A DNA stretch of 64,000 nt from Hwanghaeella sp965227365. Its GTDB lineage: Bacteria; Pseudomonadota; Alphaproteobacteria; UBA8366; Aestuariispiraceae. The translations under genes were made by a program, and so were the position numbers. The notes beneath the pieces were generated by a model that was given only the letters and a program-made list of their open reading frames with translations, was not told where the DNA came from and did no database searches. The stretch lies in contig NZ_OZ245754.1 of the NCBI RefSeq assembly GCF_965227365.1, positions 4,464,001 through 4,528,000 of the forward strand, written 5' to 3'. Positions 26,898-34,519 of this stretch are shown here, piece by piece; position 1 is the stretch's first letter; the number at the start of each line of letters is the position of its first letter.

Positions 26898-28526
26898 GTG
26901 ATGTCAGACGACGCCAACAACCCCGCCGATCACCAGGAAAGCATAACGGAGTCGGTGGAGACGGCAATCCGGCAGGCGACCGCCCTGGTCGGAGAGAGCC
27001 GGTTCGCCGAAGGCGAAGCTGTGTGCCGATCCGCCATCGACCGCCTGGGGGACCATCCGGATCTTTGGAAATGCCTCGGCGCGGTGCGGCACCATGCGGG
27101 CAACGGTCCGGGCGCGGCGGATGCCTTCCGCAAGGCCGCGGAAATCCGGCCCGACGACGCCGGGGCCTGGGCCTCGCTGGGGTTGATGCTGGCGACATCG
27201 GACCGGTCGGACGAAGCGATAGAAGCCCTGTACAAGGCGGTGGAGATCGACCCGGGGCAGAGCGCGGCGGCGCGCAATCTGGGCCTCAGCCTGATGAAGG
27301 CCGGCCGTCCGGCGGAGGCGCGCGACGTCTACCGGACGCTTGCGGCGCAATCGCCGAACGACGCGGACGTGCTCGGCTGGCTCGGCCATGCAAGCGCGGC
27401 GGCGGACGATATCGATACGGCCTATGCCGCCTATACCCGATCCCTGCAGATCAGCCCCGGCAATCAGAACCTGGAATTGACCCTGGCGCTGGTGGAACGG
27501 GATCTGGGCCTGTTCCCGGCCAGCCGGACGAGGTTCGACCGCCTGCTCGCCGCCCGCCCGGACGATCCCGTCCTGCGGTTTGCTCAGGCCCAGAATATGT
27601 TGCTGCAGGGCGATTACGTGAACGGGTTCCGGGAATATGAATGGCGCTGGAAACGCCCCGGCATGGAAATGCCGGTCTTCGACGCCGCCCCCTGGCAGGG
27701 GGAGGAGATCGCCGGGAGATCCATTCTGCTGCATGACGAGCAGGGCCTGGGCGACACCATCCAATTCTGCCGCTTCGCGCTTACCCTGCGCGACAGGGGC
27801 GCCGCGGTGACCTTGCTGGTCCGGCCCCGGCTGCGCCGCCTGATCTCGACCCTGTCCCGGGACATTTCCTGTGTCGACGCTGTGCCGCCCGGCGCCGATT
27901 ACGATTTTCACTGCCCGCTGATGAGCCTGCCCTTCCGATTGGGCCTCTCCCTCACCGACATCCCGGCGCCGCCCGCCTACCTGCAGGCCGAGGACGCCCT
28001 GGTCGGCCAATGGCGGGAAAAGCTGGCGGCTGCGAGCGGCGGCAAGCTCTCGGTCGGCCTGAACTGGCAAGGGGATCCGTCTTCCCAGTCCGAACGCGGG
28101 AGATCCCTGCCCTTCGATGCCTTGCGGGAATTGCTCAACCTGCCCGATATCCATTTCTTCCTGCTGCAGAAACAACATGGCCGCGACGGCATGGCGGACG
28201 CCGCGCAAGCGGCCAATGTCACGGATCTAGGCGAAAAGCTGGATCTGGGCGACGATGCCTTCGTCGACACAGCCGCCGTCATGCATTGCCTGGACATTGT
28301 CGTCACCAGCGATACCGGGCCGGCCCATCTGGCCGGTGCCATCGGTGCGCGGACCTGGGTCCTGCTGAAGAAAGTGCCTGAATGGCGTTGGGGCACGGCG
28401 GGGGAGGCAATGCCCTGGTATCCATGCATGCGGCTGTTCCGGCAGACGGTTCGCAGCGACTGGTCCGGCCCGGTCGATCGGATCCGCGCCGCCTTGCAGT
28501 CCGCCACGAAAGATCGGCTTTCATAA
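26898..28526 (+). CDS. TPR protein with glycosyltransferase family 9-like C-terminal domain
   Basis: A 542-residue cytoplasmic protein. Residues 20-235 hold about six TPR units (such as AWASLGLMLATSDRSDEAIEALYKAVEIDP). The C-terminal half (about 265-530) resembles ADP-heptose:LPS transferase-like domains, with LLHDEQGLGDTIQFCRF, VGLNWQGDPSS and the family-typical VVTSDTGPAHLAGAIG. This architecture occurs with surface-glycan and flagellar glycosylation genes. Start is GTG 26898 or ATG 26901. The sugar donor and acceptor are unknown. Confidence 0.85.
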   Translation: MMSDDANNPADHQESITESVETAIRQATALVGESRFAEGEAVCRSAIDRLGDHPDLWKCLGAVRHHAGNGPGAADAFRKAAEIRPDDAGAWASLGLMLATSDRSDEAIEALYKAVEIDPGQSAAARNLGLSLMKAGRPAEARDVYRTLAAQSPNDADVLGWLGHASAAADDIDTAYAAYTRSLQISPGNQNLELTLALVERDLGLFPASRTRFDRLLAARPDDPVLRFAQAQNMLLQGDYVNGFREYEWRWKRPGMEMPVFDAAPWQGEEIAGRSILLHDEQGLGDTIQFCRFALTLRDRGAAVTLLVRPRLRRLISTLSRDISCVDAVPPGADYDFHCPLMSLPFRLGLSLTDIPAPPAYLQAEDALVGQWREKLAAASGGKLSVGLNWQGDPSSQSERGRSLPFDALRELLNLPDIHFFLLQKQHGRDGMADAAQAANVTDLGEKLDLGDDAFVDTAAVMHCLDIVVTSDTGPAHLAGAIGARTWVLLKKVPEWRWGTAGEAMPWYPCMRLFRQTVRSDWSGPVDRIRAALQSATKDRLS

Positions 28527-28596
28527 AATTCAATCCGCTGTGACGACCGTCACAGCGCTTCCCAGTCGTCTGTTTCAGTCTTCGTTGTGAAGAGGT

Positions 28597-28613
28597 CTGC
28601 CCGCATCGGGCAG
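28597..28613 (+). promoter_or_regulatory. Hairpin directly upstream of the cyclic-di-GMP aptamer
   Basis: CTGCCCG-CAT-CGGGCAG, a perfect seven-base-pair stem in the leader just before the riboswitch. Possible roles are an RNA-stabilising or transcript-folding element. It is not part of the conserved aptamer. Confidence 0.5.
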
Positions 28614-28728
28614 CCCACGAAGTGGCAAACCACCGGAAACGGTGGGACGCAAAGTTTCCGGCCTAAAGCGGCTGTTATCCGGCAACGGGTGGCGGCGTCA
28701 TGGTAGCGGGACTGCCGAATGGAGCCGC
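28614..28728 (+). ncRNA. Cyclic-di-GMP class I (GEMM-I) riboswitch
   Basis: Conserved GEMM-I elements appear in order. GGCAAACC begins at 28624, then the stem CCACCG-GAAA-CGGTGG (28630-28645) carries a GNRA tetraloop. GGGACGCAAAG follows at 28644-28654 and the tetraloop receptor CCGGCCTAAA at about 28658-28667. GGTAGCGGGACTGCC at about 28702-28716 matches the 3' part of the aptamer. The closing helix GCGGCT (28668-28673) pairs with AGCCGC (28723-28728), overlapping GGAG at 28721-28724 and ending one base before the ATG at 28730. TGGCGGC (28690-28696) offers a competing pairing with GCCGCCA (28724-28730). Translational control is inferred. Confidence 0.9.
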
Positions 28729-28729
28729 C

Positions 28730-29254
28730 ATGATGCGCCGTACGACCTTTATCGGATTGATTCTTCTCTCCCTGTCGCTATCCGCGCCGGGGGCACTGAT
28801 CTACGTATCGAAAGACGCCGCCCGTAACCACGAGGTTCGACTGGCCGCCAAAAGCCGCGGTGTCGAGCGGGGCAGCGGGATGGTGTGGCTGACGACGCCG
28901 GCCTTTTCGATACTGGATTCCGCCGGCGACAACCGGGTCTTCGTCGCCGCGTTGAAGGTAGAAAACAGGACCGAGGCGACCCGTCTGTGCAGGTGGATGC
29001 CCGTCCTTCGCGACCGCATTCAGACCGTGGTCGCCGGTGTGAACCGGCGTTTCGCCAGCCAGGTCACGCCGACTTTGTCGATTGAGAAACGCCGGCTCAA
29101 AAACGAGTTGGCGAGCGTGCTGGAAACCGGGGGGCCGATGACGGTGGATTTCGTCGACGCCACGGTGGAACCGGGTACGGTACTGACCGGGGGCGAGTCC
29201 GTCGTTTGCGACGGCAAGACCCTGGACCGACGGAAAGCGACGGTCTTCTTCTGA
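28730..29254 (+). CDS. Small anchored protein under cyclic-di-GMP riboswitch control (paralogue 1)
   Basis: A 174-residue protein of unknown function. One N-terminal membrane segment (about 6-26) is followed by an extracytoplasmic domain. Its core TEATRLCRWMPVLRDRIQ (residues 81-98) is shared with the next gene. The arrangement of one membrane anchor, a strand-rich part, a P-x-x-RD helix and then KRRLKNELASVL recalls FliL-like flagellar proteins, but the similarity is weak and is inference. The start at ATG 28730 (or ATG 28733) is placed by GGAG at 28721, which lies inside the riboswitch's 3' helix. Confidence 0.8.
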   Translation: MMRRTTFIGLILLSLSLSAPGALIYVSKDAARNHEVRLAAKSRGVERGSGMVWLTTPAFSILDSAGDNRVFVAALKVENRTEATRLCRWMPVLRDRIQTVVAGVNRRFASQVTPTLSIEKRRLKNELASVLETGGPMTVDFVDATVEPGTVLTGGESVVCDGKTLDRRKATVFF

Positions 29255-29394
29255 GGAAAGACCGTATCCGATGGCCAGGGAGATCTTCGGGTCGGATACC
29301 GGCCAGAAGGATGAGCCGGAACCGGGACCGACACGGGAACCCGGCCTTGAGAGGGAACCGCGGGCAAAGCCCGCCGAACGAGTTTGGAGCGACC
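29255..29394 (+). other. Structured spacer between the two paralogues
   Basis: A 140-base spacer with inverted repeats: GTATCCGA (29264-29271) with TCGGATAC (29292-29299), and GCGGGC-AAA-GCCCGC (29360-29374). It lacks the conserved GEMM-I motifs, so it is not a second copy of the riboswitch. It may tune expression of the second gene. Confidence 0.4.
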
Positions 29395-29874
29395 GTGAAT
29401 TTCACGACGATCTTTGCCGCTTCCTGCGTGACCCTGTCGGTGTCGATCGTCGGCGGGCTTTACGTTGCGAGCAAGGTCGAGCGACGGCTTGAATTCAGCG
29501 GAACGCCCGGGTCCGCGGCCGAACGGCAATGGGTCGCGACCCCGCCCTTCACGCTGATCGGCACGGATGGCGATCGCCATCACGTGATCGCGTTGATCAG
29601 AATCCGAAACAAGGAGGAAGCGACCCGGTTCTGCAAATACATGCCGATCGTGCGCGACCGCCTGCAGCGGTTTGCCTCGGCGGTGCGGGTCGCCGACCCG
29701 AATGACGGACGGCCCACATTGAACGGCGGCACCGATTCACTGGCCGGCGATTTGAGCGAGGCCATCGGTTTGCACGGCGCACCGAGAATTGAAATCGTCG
29801 ACGGAAACTTTCCCGTTCAGAAAGTAACCAAGAAGATCCCAGCCACCTGCCGGCGCGGAAAACTCGCCGCCTGA
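29395..29874 (+). CDS. Small anchored protein, paralogue 2 of the riboswitch-linked pair
   Basis: A 159-residue protein starting at GTG 29395, supported by GGAG at 29386-29389. One N-terminal membrane segment (about 5-27) precedes a soluble domain with KEEATRFCKYMPIVRDRLQ at residues 73-91, matching paralogue 1 in 12 of 18 aligned positions there. The shared TP-x-F-x-(L/I)-(x)-D motif before it also aligns. It lacks a recognised family. Probably co-transcribed with paralogue 1 and hence also dependent on the cyclic-di-GMP riboswitch, although a separate promoter in the 140-base spacer is possible. Confidence 0.75.
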   Translation: MNFTTIFAASCVTLSVSIVGGLYVASKVERRLEFSGTPGSAAERQWVATPPFTLIGTDGDRHHVIALIRIRNKEEATRFCKYMPIVRDRLQRFASAVRVADPNDGRPTLNGGTDSLAGDLSEAIGLHGAPRIEIVDGNFPVQKVTKKIPATCRRGKLAA

Positions 29875-30085
29875 CCCATCGCCCCAGCGTCCACCCAATC
29901 CACCTTCCCAACCCTTCTGCCGAACCCGCCGGGCAACTGCCCGACCAGCCGATTCCGGCACGAGACCTTGTCCCCTTCGCGGGAAAGCCGGTGCTTGTCG
30001 GCCCCGGCCTGCTTCCTTTAGGGTTTGGTCCCCCGATAGGGTTAAACCCATTCGCCAACCAGAACATCACGAAGGAAGTGCCCGC

Positions 30086-31309
30086 ATGCGCGAATATCCG
30101 ACATTCGTCACCCATCTCGAATGCTCGATGACCGGCAAGACCTATCCGGCAGACACCATTCACGGCCTGTCGGAAGCGGGTCGCCCGCTGCTTGTCCGCT
30201 ATGACCTGGATGCGCTGGGCAAGGCGATCTCGAAAGAGGAACTGGCGACGCGCCTGGAAGGCGGTTTCTGGCGGTACCGGGAATTCCTGCCGGTGCGGAA
30301 ATCCGAAAACGCGGTCGCGCTGGGCGAAGTGATGACGCCGCTGATCGACCTGCCGAAACTGTCGGCGGAACTGGGCGGCACGATCATCGTCAAGGACGAA
30401 GGGCGCCTGCCGACCGGATCGTTCAAGGCGCGCGGCCTGGCGCTGGCCGTTTCCATGGCGAAGGAACTGGGCCTGACCCATCTGGCGATGCCGACCAACG
30501 GCAATGCAGGTGCCGCCATGGCTGCCTATGCCAGCCACGCCGGCATGAAGACGACCATCTTCTGCCCGGCCGATACGCCGGAAGTGAACGTCTCCGAGAT
30601 CGAACTGCAGGGCGCGACCGTCTATCGCGTCAACGGGCTGATCAACGATTGCGGCAAGATCGTCGGCGAGGGCAAGGAAAGCGTCGGCTGGTTCGACGTC
30701 AGCACCTTGAAGGAGCCGTACCGCATCGAAGGCAAAAAAACGATGGGGATCGAACTGGCCGAGCAGATGGGCTGGACCCTGCCGGACACGATCTTCTATC
30801 CGACCGGCGGCGGCACCGGCCTGATCGGCATGTGGAAAGCCTTCGCGGAATTGCAGGCGATCGGCTGGCTGACCGGCAAGATGCCCCGGATGATAGCGGT
30901 GCAGGCGACCGGCTGCGCGCCGATAGTGAAAGCCTATGACGAGGGCGAGGAACATGCGCCCTTGTGGGAAAACGCCCATACCATGGCCGCCGGCATCCGC
31001 GTGCCCATCGCCGTCGGCGATTTCCTGATCCTGCGGGCCGTGCGCGAAAGCGGCGGCTTCGCCATCGCCGTCGACGACGACGCGATCCAGGCGGCGCAGG
31101 AGGAAGTGGCAAAGCGCGAGGGCGTGCTGCTCTGCCCCGAAGGCGCGGCGACCTATGCGGCCTATAAACAGTCCCTGGCCGACGGCCGCGTCGGCAAGGG
31201 CGAGACCGCGGTTCTGTATAACTGCGCCACCGGGCTGAAATACCCGATGCCGCGTATCGACCGCTCCCTCGACCGGACGAAGCCCATCGACTATTCGCAG
31301 TTCAAATAA
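30086..31309 (+). CDS. thrC: Threonine synthase
   Basis: PLP-dependent enzyme converting O-phosphohomoserine to threonine in the cytoplasm. The 407-residue protein has an N-terminal region with LECSMTGKTYPAD, then the PLP lysine K114 in PTGSFKARG, the phosphate-binding PTNGNAGAAMAAYA loop and YPTGGGTGLIGMWKAF. It belongs to the shorter, bacterial/plant-like threonine synthase class. It is a single gene with its own terminator. The 211 bases upstream contain GGGTTAAACCC near the start, of unknown importance. Confidence 0.93.
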   Translation: MREYPTFVTHLECSMTGKTYPADTIHGLSEAGRPLLVRYDLDALGKAISKEELATRLEGGFWRYREFLPVRKSENAVALGEVMTPLIDLPKLSAELGGTIIVKDEGRLPTGSFKARGLALAVSMAKELGLTHLAMPTNGNAGAAMAAYASHAGMKTTIFCPADTPEVNVSEIELQGATVYRVNGLINDCGKIVGEGKESVGWFDVSTLKEPYRIEGKKTMGIELAEQMGWTLPDTIFYPTGGGTGLIGMWKAFAELQAIGWLTGKMPRMIAVQATGCAPIVKAYDEGEEHAPLWENAHTMAAGIRVPIAVGDFLILRAVRESGGFAIAVDDDAIQAAQEEVAKREGVLLCPEGAATYAAYKQSLADGRVGKGETAVLYNCATGLKYPMPRIDRSLDRTKPIDYSQFK

Positions 31310-31348
31310 GGCGGTCTGCGCCCATTCGGCGCAAAGTCGGAACAAAGA

Positions 31349-31383
31349 AAAACCGCACCTCTCTTCCGGGAGGTGCGGTTTTC
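31349..31383. terminator. Bidirectional intrinsic terminator between thrC and AsmA-like gene
   Basis: The stem AACCGCACCTC pairs with GAGGTGCGGTT around a short CTTCCGG-type loop (31351-31380). It is preceded by AAAA and followed by TTTT-type bases, so it can terminate both the thrC and the convergent transcript. Confidence 0.9.
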
Positions 31384-31408
31384 GATTCCTCGAGGTGACG
31401 GTGCGAAA

Positions 31409-32269
31409 TCAGTCGCTGCTGCCGCCGAACAGGTTCTTCACACCGTCGGTCGCCCCTTTCAGGGCACCGCCCGCGGCTTCGCCGGCCGAGCCGCCCGCGC
31501 CTTCCAGCACCTTGGTCGCTTCGCCGGTCGCGCCCTCGACCGCCTTGGTCGCCTCCTCGACGGCCTGTCCGGCCGCTTTCTTCAGATCGTCCAGGTTCAG
31601 GTTGGCGACGGCGCCCTGAACGCGGGCGGTCAATGCGTCGAGAACCTTCCCGGCCACTTCGCCCGGCGTCGCGCCGCCTGACTCCTTGCCGATATCCTTC
31701 AGGTGGATCTCCGGCACCTTGGTACCCAGCTTGTCACCCTTCAGGAAGGGCGCGCTGACGCTGACTTCCGCGCCGCGCACGTAGAGATCGTTGATGACGA
31801 CCTTCGTGCCCTCGCCCTCGGACTCGCCGGCGGAGGACGACCCGCCCGAGGATCCGCCTGAAACCTGTTTGGTGAAGTTTTCGACATTGCGCTGAATGGC
31901 GTCGATATTGGATCCGACGTCGCCCAGTTCGTAGATCACTTTCGGCGAAGTGACGACGACTTCCTTGATCACGATCGGATTGGCTTGCAACGAGTCGAGA
32001 TCCAGCGAGACGCTGATGTCGCCCAGGTTGAACGCGTATTCGGAATTGAAGCCCGACGGGTTCGCCACGTTCAATTCACCGAGCGCGCCCTTGCTGCCGC
32101 CGATATCCAGATCCACCTTGCCGAGGGAGACGCTGACGCCGGTCGCCCGCGTGCCGGCCTGTTCGACCGCACTGCGCACGAGTTCGTTGAGGTTGCTCAA
32201 GAAGTAATAGACCCCGCCCCCGATCAGGACGATCAGGACAACGAGTGCTATGCCGATTTTTTTCACCAT
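31409..32269 (-). CDS. AsmA-like membrane-anchored protein
   Basis: A 286-residue protein with one N-terminal anchor (about 4-26), then an AsmA-family-like beta domain (TGVSVSLGKVDLDIGGSKGALGELNVANPSGF...), a Ser/Gly/Glu-rich linker, a second beta part and a long Ala/Gly/Lys-rich helical tail (about 210-286). AsmA-like proteins act in envelope lipid handling. The start is ATG 32269, preceded by AAAGGCGG. A single gene convergent with thrC. Function beyond envelope location is unknown. Confidence 0.75.
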   Translation of the reverse strand: MVKKIGIALVVLIVLIGGGVYYFLSNLNELVRSAVEQAGTRATGVSVSLGKVDLDIGGSKGALGELNVANPSGFNSEYAFNLGDISVSLDLDSLQANPIVIKEVVVTSPKVIYELGDVGSNIDAIQRNVENFTKQVSGGSSGGSSSAGESEGEGTKVVINDLYVRGAEVSVSAPFLKGDKLGTKVPEIHLKDIGKESGGATPGEVAGKVLDALTARVQGAVANLNLDDLKKAAGQAVEEATKAVEGATGEATKVLEGAGGSAGEAAGGALKGATDGVKNLFGGSSD

Positions 32270-32428
32270 TTTGGTGCCGCCTTTCCGGAACCCGATGCAT
32301 CGGGCCCCCTTCACTGGGATCACGATTTTAAACTGTCCCGCCCCGGGCGCCTTATCGGCGCGCTGGCCCCGCGGCGCAAGTCTATGCGACAAACCATTCC
32401 AGTAAAGAGAATCGGGTATTTAGTTTTC

Positions 32429-32914
32429 ATGACCGGAATTGAATTGGACGATATCGCCGCGGCGGACCGAACCCGACTGGTAACGCGGGGCGTGTGCCGG
32501 CTACTGACCCAGATGGACCAGGCCTGCATCACCGAGTTGCGTCTGAAGACCGGAAGGCGGGTCGATGTCATCTCCTTGGATTCCAAGGGGAAATTCACCA
32601 TCGTCGAGGTGAAGGTGAGCGTGGCCGATTTCAGGAACGACCGGAAATGGCAGGAATACCTGCCCTTCTGCGACGCCTTCTTCTTCGCCGTGCCGGTCAA
32701 TTTTCCGCAGGAAATTCTGCCGGAGGAAGCAGGCCTGATCAGCGCCGACGCCTATGGCGCGGCGATTCTGAACCCGGCCGCGGAAGGCGATATGAACGCC
32801 AGCCGCCGCAAGGCCCTGACCCTGCGATTCGCTAGGCATGCGGCGGGCCGTCTGTCCGGCGTCACCGACGAGGTTCTCGGCAGCGCGAATACGGAATTCC
32901 TGAGCGACGTCTGA
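32429..32914 (+). CDS. mmcB: MmcB-like DNA repair protein
   Basis: A 161-residue protein resembling MmcB of Caulobacter, an SOS-linked protein with a restriction-endonuclease-like fold. Seen are CRLLTQMDQACITELRLKTGRRVDVISLD and KFTIVEVKVSVADFRNDRKWQEYLPFCDAFFFAVP, which give the D..(E/V)VK catalytic-type motif (D-x(n)-EVK) of PD-(D/E)XK nucleases. The start is uncertain: ATG 32429 lacks a strong ribosome binding site, and an ATG about 46 bases upstream (32383) is an alternative. No LexA box was confirmed upstream. Confidence 0.8.
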   Translation: MTGIELDDIAAADRTRLVTRGVCRLLTQMDQACITELRLKTGRRVDVISLDSKGKFTIVEVKVSVADFRNDRKWQEYLPFCDAFFFAVPVNFPQEILPEEAGLISADAYGAAILNPAAEGDMNASRRKALTLRFARHAAGRLSGVTDEVLGSANTEFLSDV

Positions 32915-32936
32915 GGCCGGCCTCTTGGGCCGACGA

Positions 32937-34439
32937 TCAGCCGCCGCGCAGTTTCTTGACCGTGCCGGTGGTCGAATGCCCGTCCAGCAGGCCGGCCAGG
33001 AAGACGCGCCCGCCCCAGGATTGCACGTCTTCGGCCCCGACGACGGTTTCCACCGTATAGTCCTGGCCCTTCACCAGAACGTCCGGTTTCACCGCGCGGA
33101 TCAGGTCCAGCGGCGTGTCCTCGCCGAAGACGACGACCGCATCGACGCTGGCGAGCGAGGCGAGCACTGTCGCCCGCGCTGTCTCGTTATGGACCGGCCG
33201 TTCGGGTCCTTTCAGACGGGCCACCGACTCATCGCTGTTCAGGCCGACGACCAGCCGGTCGCATTGTTCGCGGGCCTGCTGCAGCAAATGCACATGGCCC
33301 GGATGCAACAGGTCGAAACACCCGTTCGTGAAGCCGACCGTTTTTCCCTGACGGCGCCATAGTCCGACCTGGTCGACCATGCCCGCCAGGGTGTGGACCT
33401 TGCGTTCCCCTTCCAGCCAGGTCGCGCCATGGGCCGCGGCGACAAGTTCATCGGGGCGCGCCACCGCGGTGCCGGTCTTGCCGACCACCACGCCGCCGCC
33501 CAGATTGGCAAGCCGCGCGGCATTGGCGCGGTCCAGACCGGACGCGAGCGCGGCGGCCATCAGCGCGATCACCGTATCGCCTGCGCCGACCACATCGAAG
33601 ACCTCACGCGCCTGGGCCGGGATATGCAGCACACCATCCGCATCGGCCAAGGTCATGCCCTTTTCGCTGCGGGTCGCAAGGATCCCGGTGACGCCGAAAT
33701 CCCGGATCGCTGTTTCGCAGGCGGTTTCCACTTCCGAATCCGTCGCCATCGGCAGACCCGTCGCGAGCGAGAGTTCGGCCCGGTTCGGCGTCAACAGACT
33801 GGCCCCGGCATACCGTTGATAATCGCGCCCCTTCGGATCGACCAGGACCGGTACCGAAGCCTTTTTCGCCCGGTCGATGACCGCGGCGATGACGCCATCG
33901 GTCAACACGCCCTTGCCGTAATCGGACAATACGATCGCCCCGCACCGCGGCAGTACCATGTCGATCGCGGCAATCACGGCGGATTCCGCCTCGGCATCCA
34001 GCGCGCCGTCGGTTTCCTCATCCGCGCGCAGCAACTGCTGGCCGCCGGCCAGGAAGCGCGTCTTCACCGTCGTCGGACGCGACCCGTCGCGAATCAGCGT
34101 CAGGGTCAAGCCCGCCCTGTTGCCGAGCAGGTCTTCCAGTTCGTCGGCGGCGGGATCGTTGCCGGTGACGGAGACAAGCACCGATTTCGCGCCGACCGCC
34201 GCCAGATTGCAGACCACGTTGCCGGCCCCGCCGGGCACCGTGCTGTGTCCCTTGACCGAAAGGACGGGGATCGGGGCTTCCGGGCTGATCCGCGCGACGG
34301 CGCCGTGCACGAACCGGTCGAGCATGACATCGCCGATGACAAGCACGGTCGCACGCGCCAAACCTTCGATCGCGCGCACCGGGTCGTCGCCCAATGCTGA
34401 ACCGGGGGCGGGAACCGCCGCTGTCTTATCCTGTGTCAT
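32937..34439 (-). CDS. hldE: Bifunctional heptose-7-phosphate kinase / heptose-1-phosphate adenylyltransferase HldE
   Basis: Makes ADP-heptose precursors for lipopolysaccharide core. The 500-residue fusion has an N-terminal PfkB-type kinase (about 20-320; GGAGNVVCNLAAVG near residue 70 and catalytic VVGAGDTVIALMAAAL near 265) and a C-terminal nucleotidyltransferase (FTNGCFDLLHPGHVHLL with the HxGH motif). The start is ATG 34439. It converges on mmcB with 22 bases between stops. The TPR/GT9-like gene elsewhere in the window may use related sugars. Confidence 0.96.
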   Translation of the reverse strand: MTQDKTAAVPAPGSALGDDPVRAIEGLARATVLVIGDVMLDRFVHGAVARISPEAPIPVLSVKGHSTVPGGAGNVVCNLAAVGAKSVLVSVTGNDPAADELEDLLGNRAGLTLTLIRDGSRPTTVKTRFLAGGQQLLRADEETDGALDAEAESAVIAAIDMVLPRCGAIVLSDYGKGVLTDGVIAAVIDRAKKASVPVLVDPKGRDYQRYAGASLLTPNRAELSLATGLPMATDSEVETACETAIRDFGVTGILATRSEKGMTLADADGVLHIPAQAREVFDVVGAGDTVIALMAAALASGLDRANAARLANLGGGVVVGKTGTAVARPDELVAAAHGATWLEGERKVHTLAGMVDQVGLWRRQGKTVGFTNGCFDLLHPGHVHLLQQAREQCDRLVVGLNSDESVARLKGPERPVHNETARATVLASLASVDAVVVFGEDTPLDLIRAVKPDVLVKGQDYTVETVVGAEDVQSWGGRVFLAGLLDGHSTTGTVKKLRGG

Positions 34440-34519
34440 AGGGGCTGCGTACTCCAAGGCCGGGCAGGGTTCAAGCGTCCCGGCCCGGTACATCTCCTCC
34501 CCGGACGGCGATCACGGGC

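Noticed and set aside
29255..29394. A second cyclic-di-GMP riboswitch between the two paralogues
   Set aside because: Hairpins are present, but the GEMM-I conserved motifs (GGACGCAAAG, CCTAAA receptor, GNRA stem) are missing.
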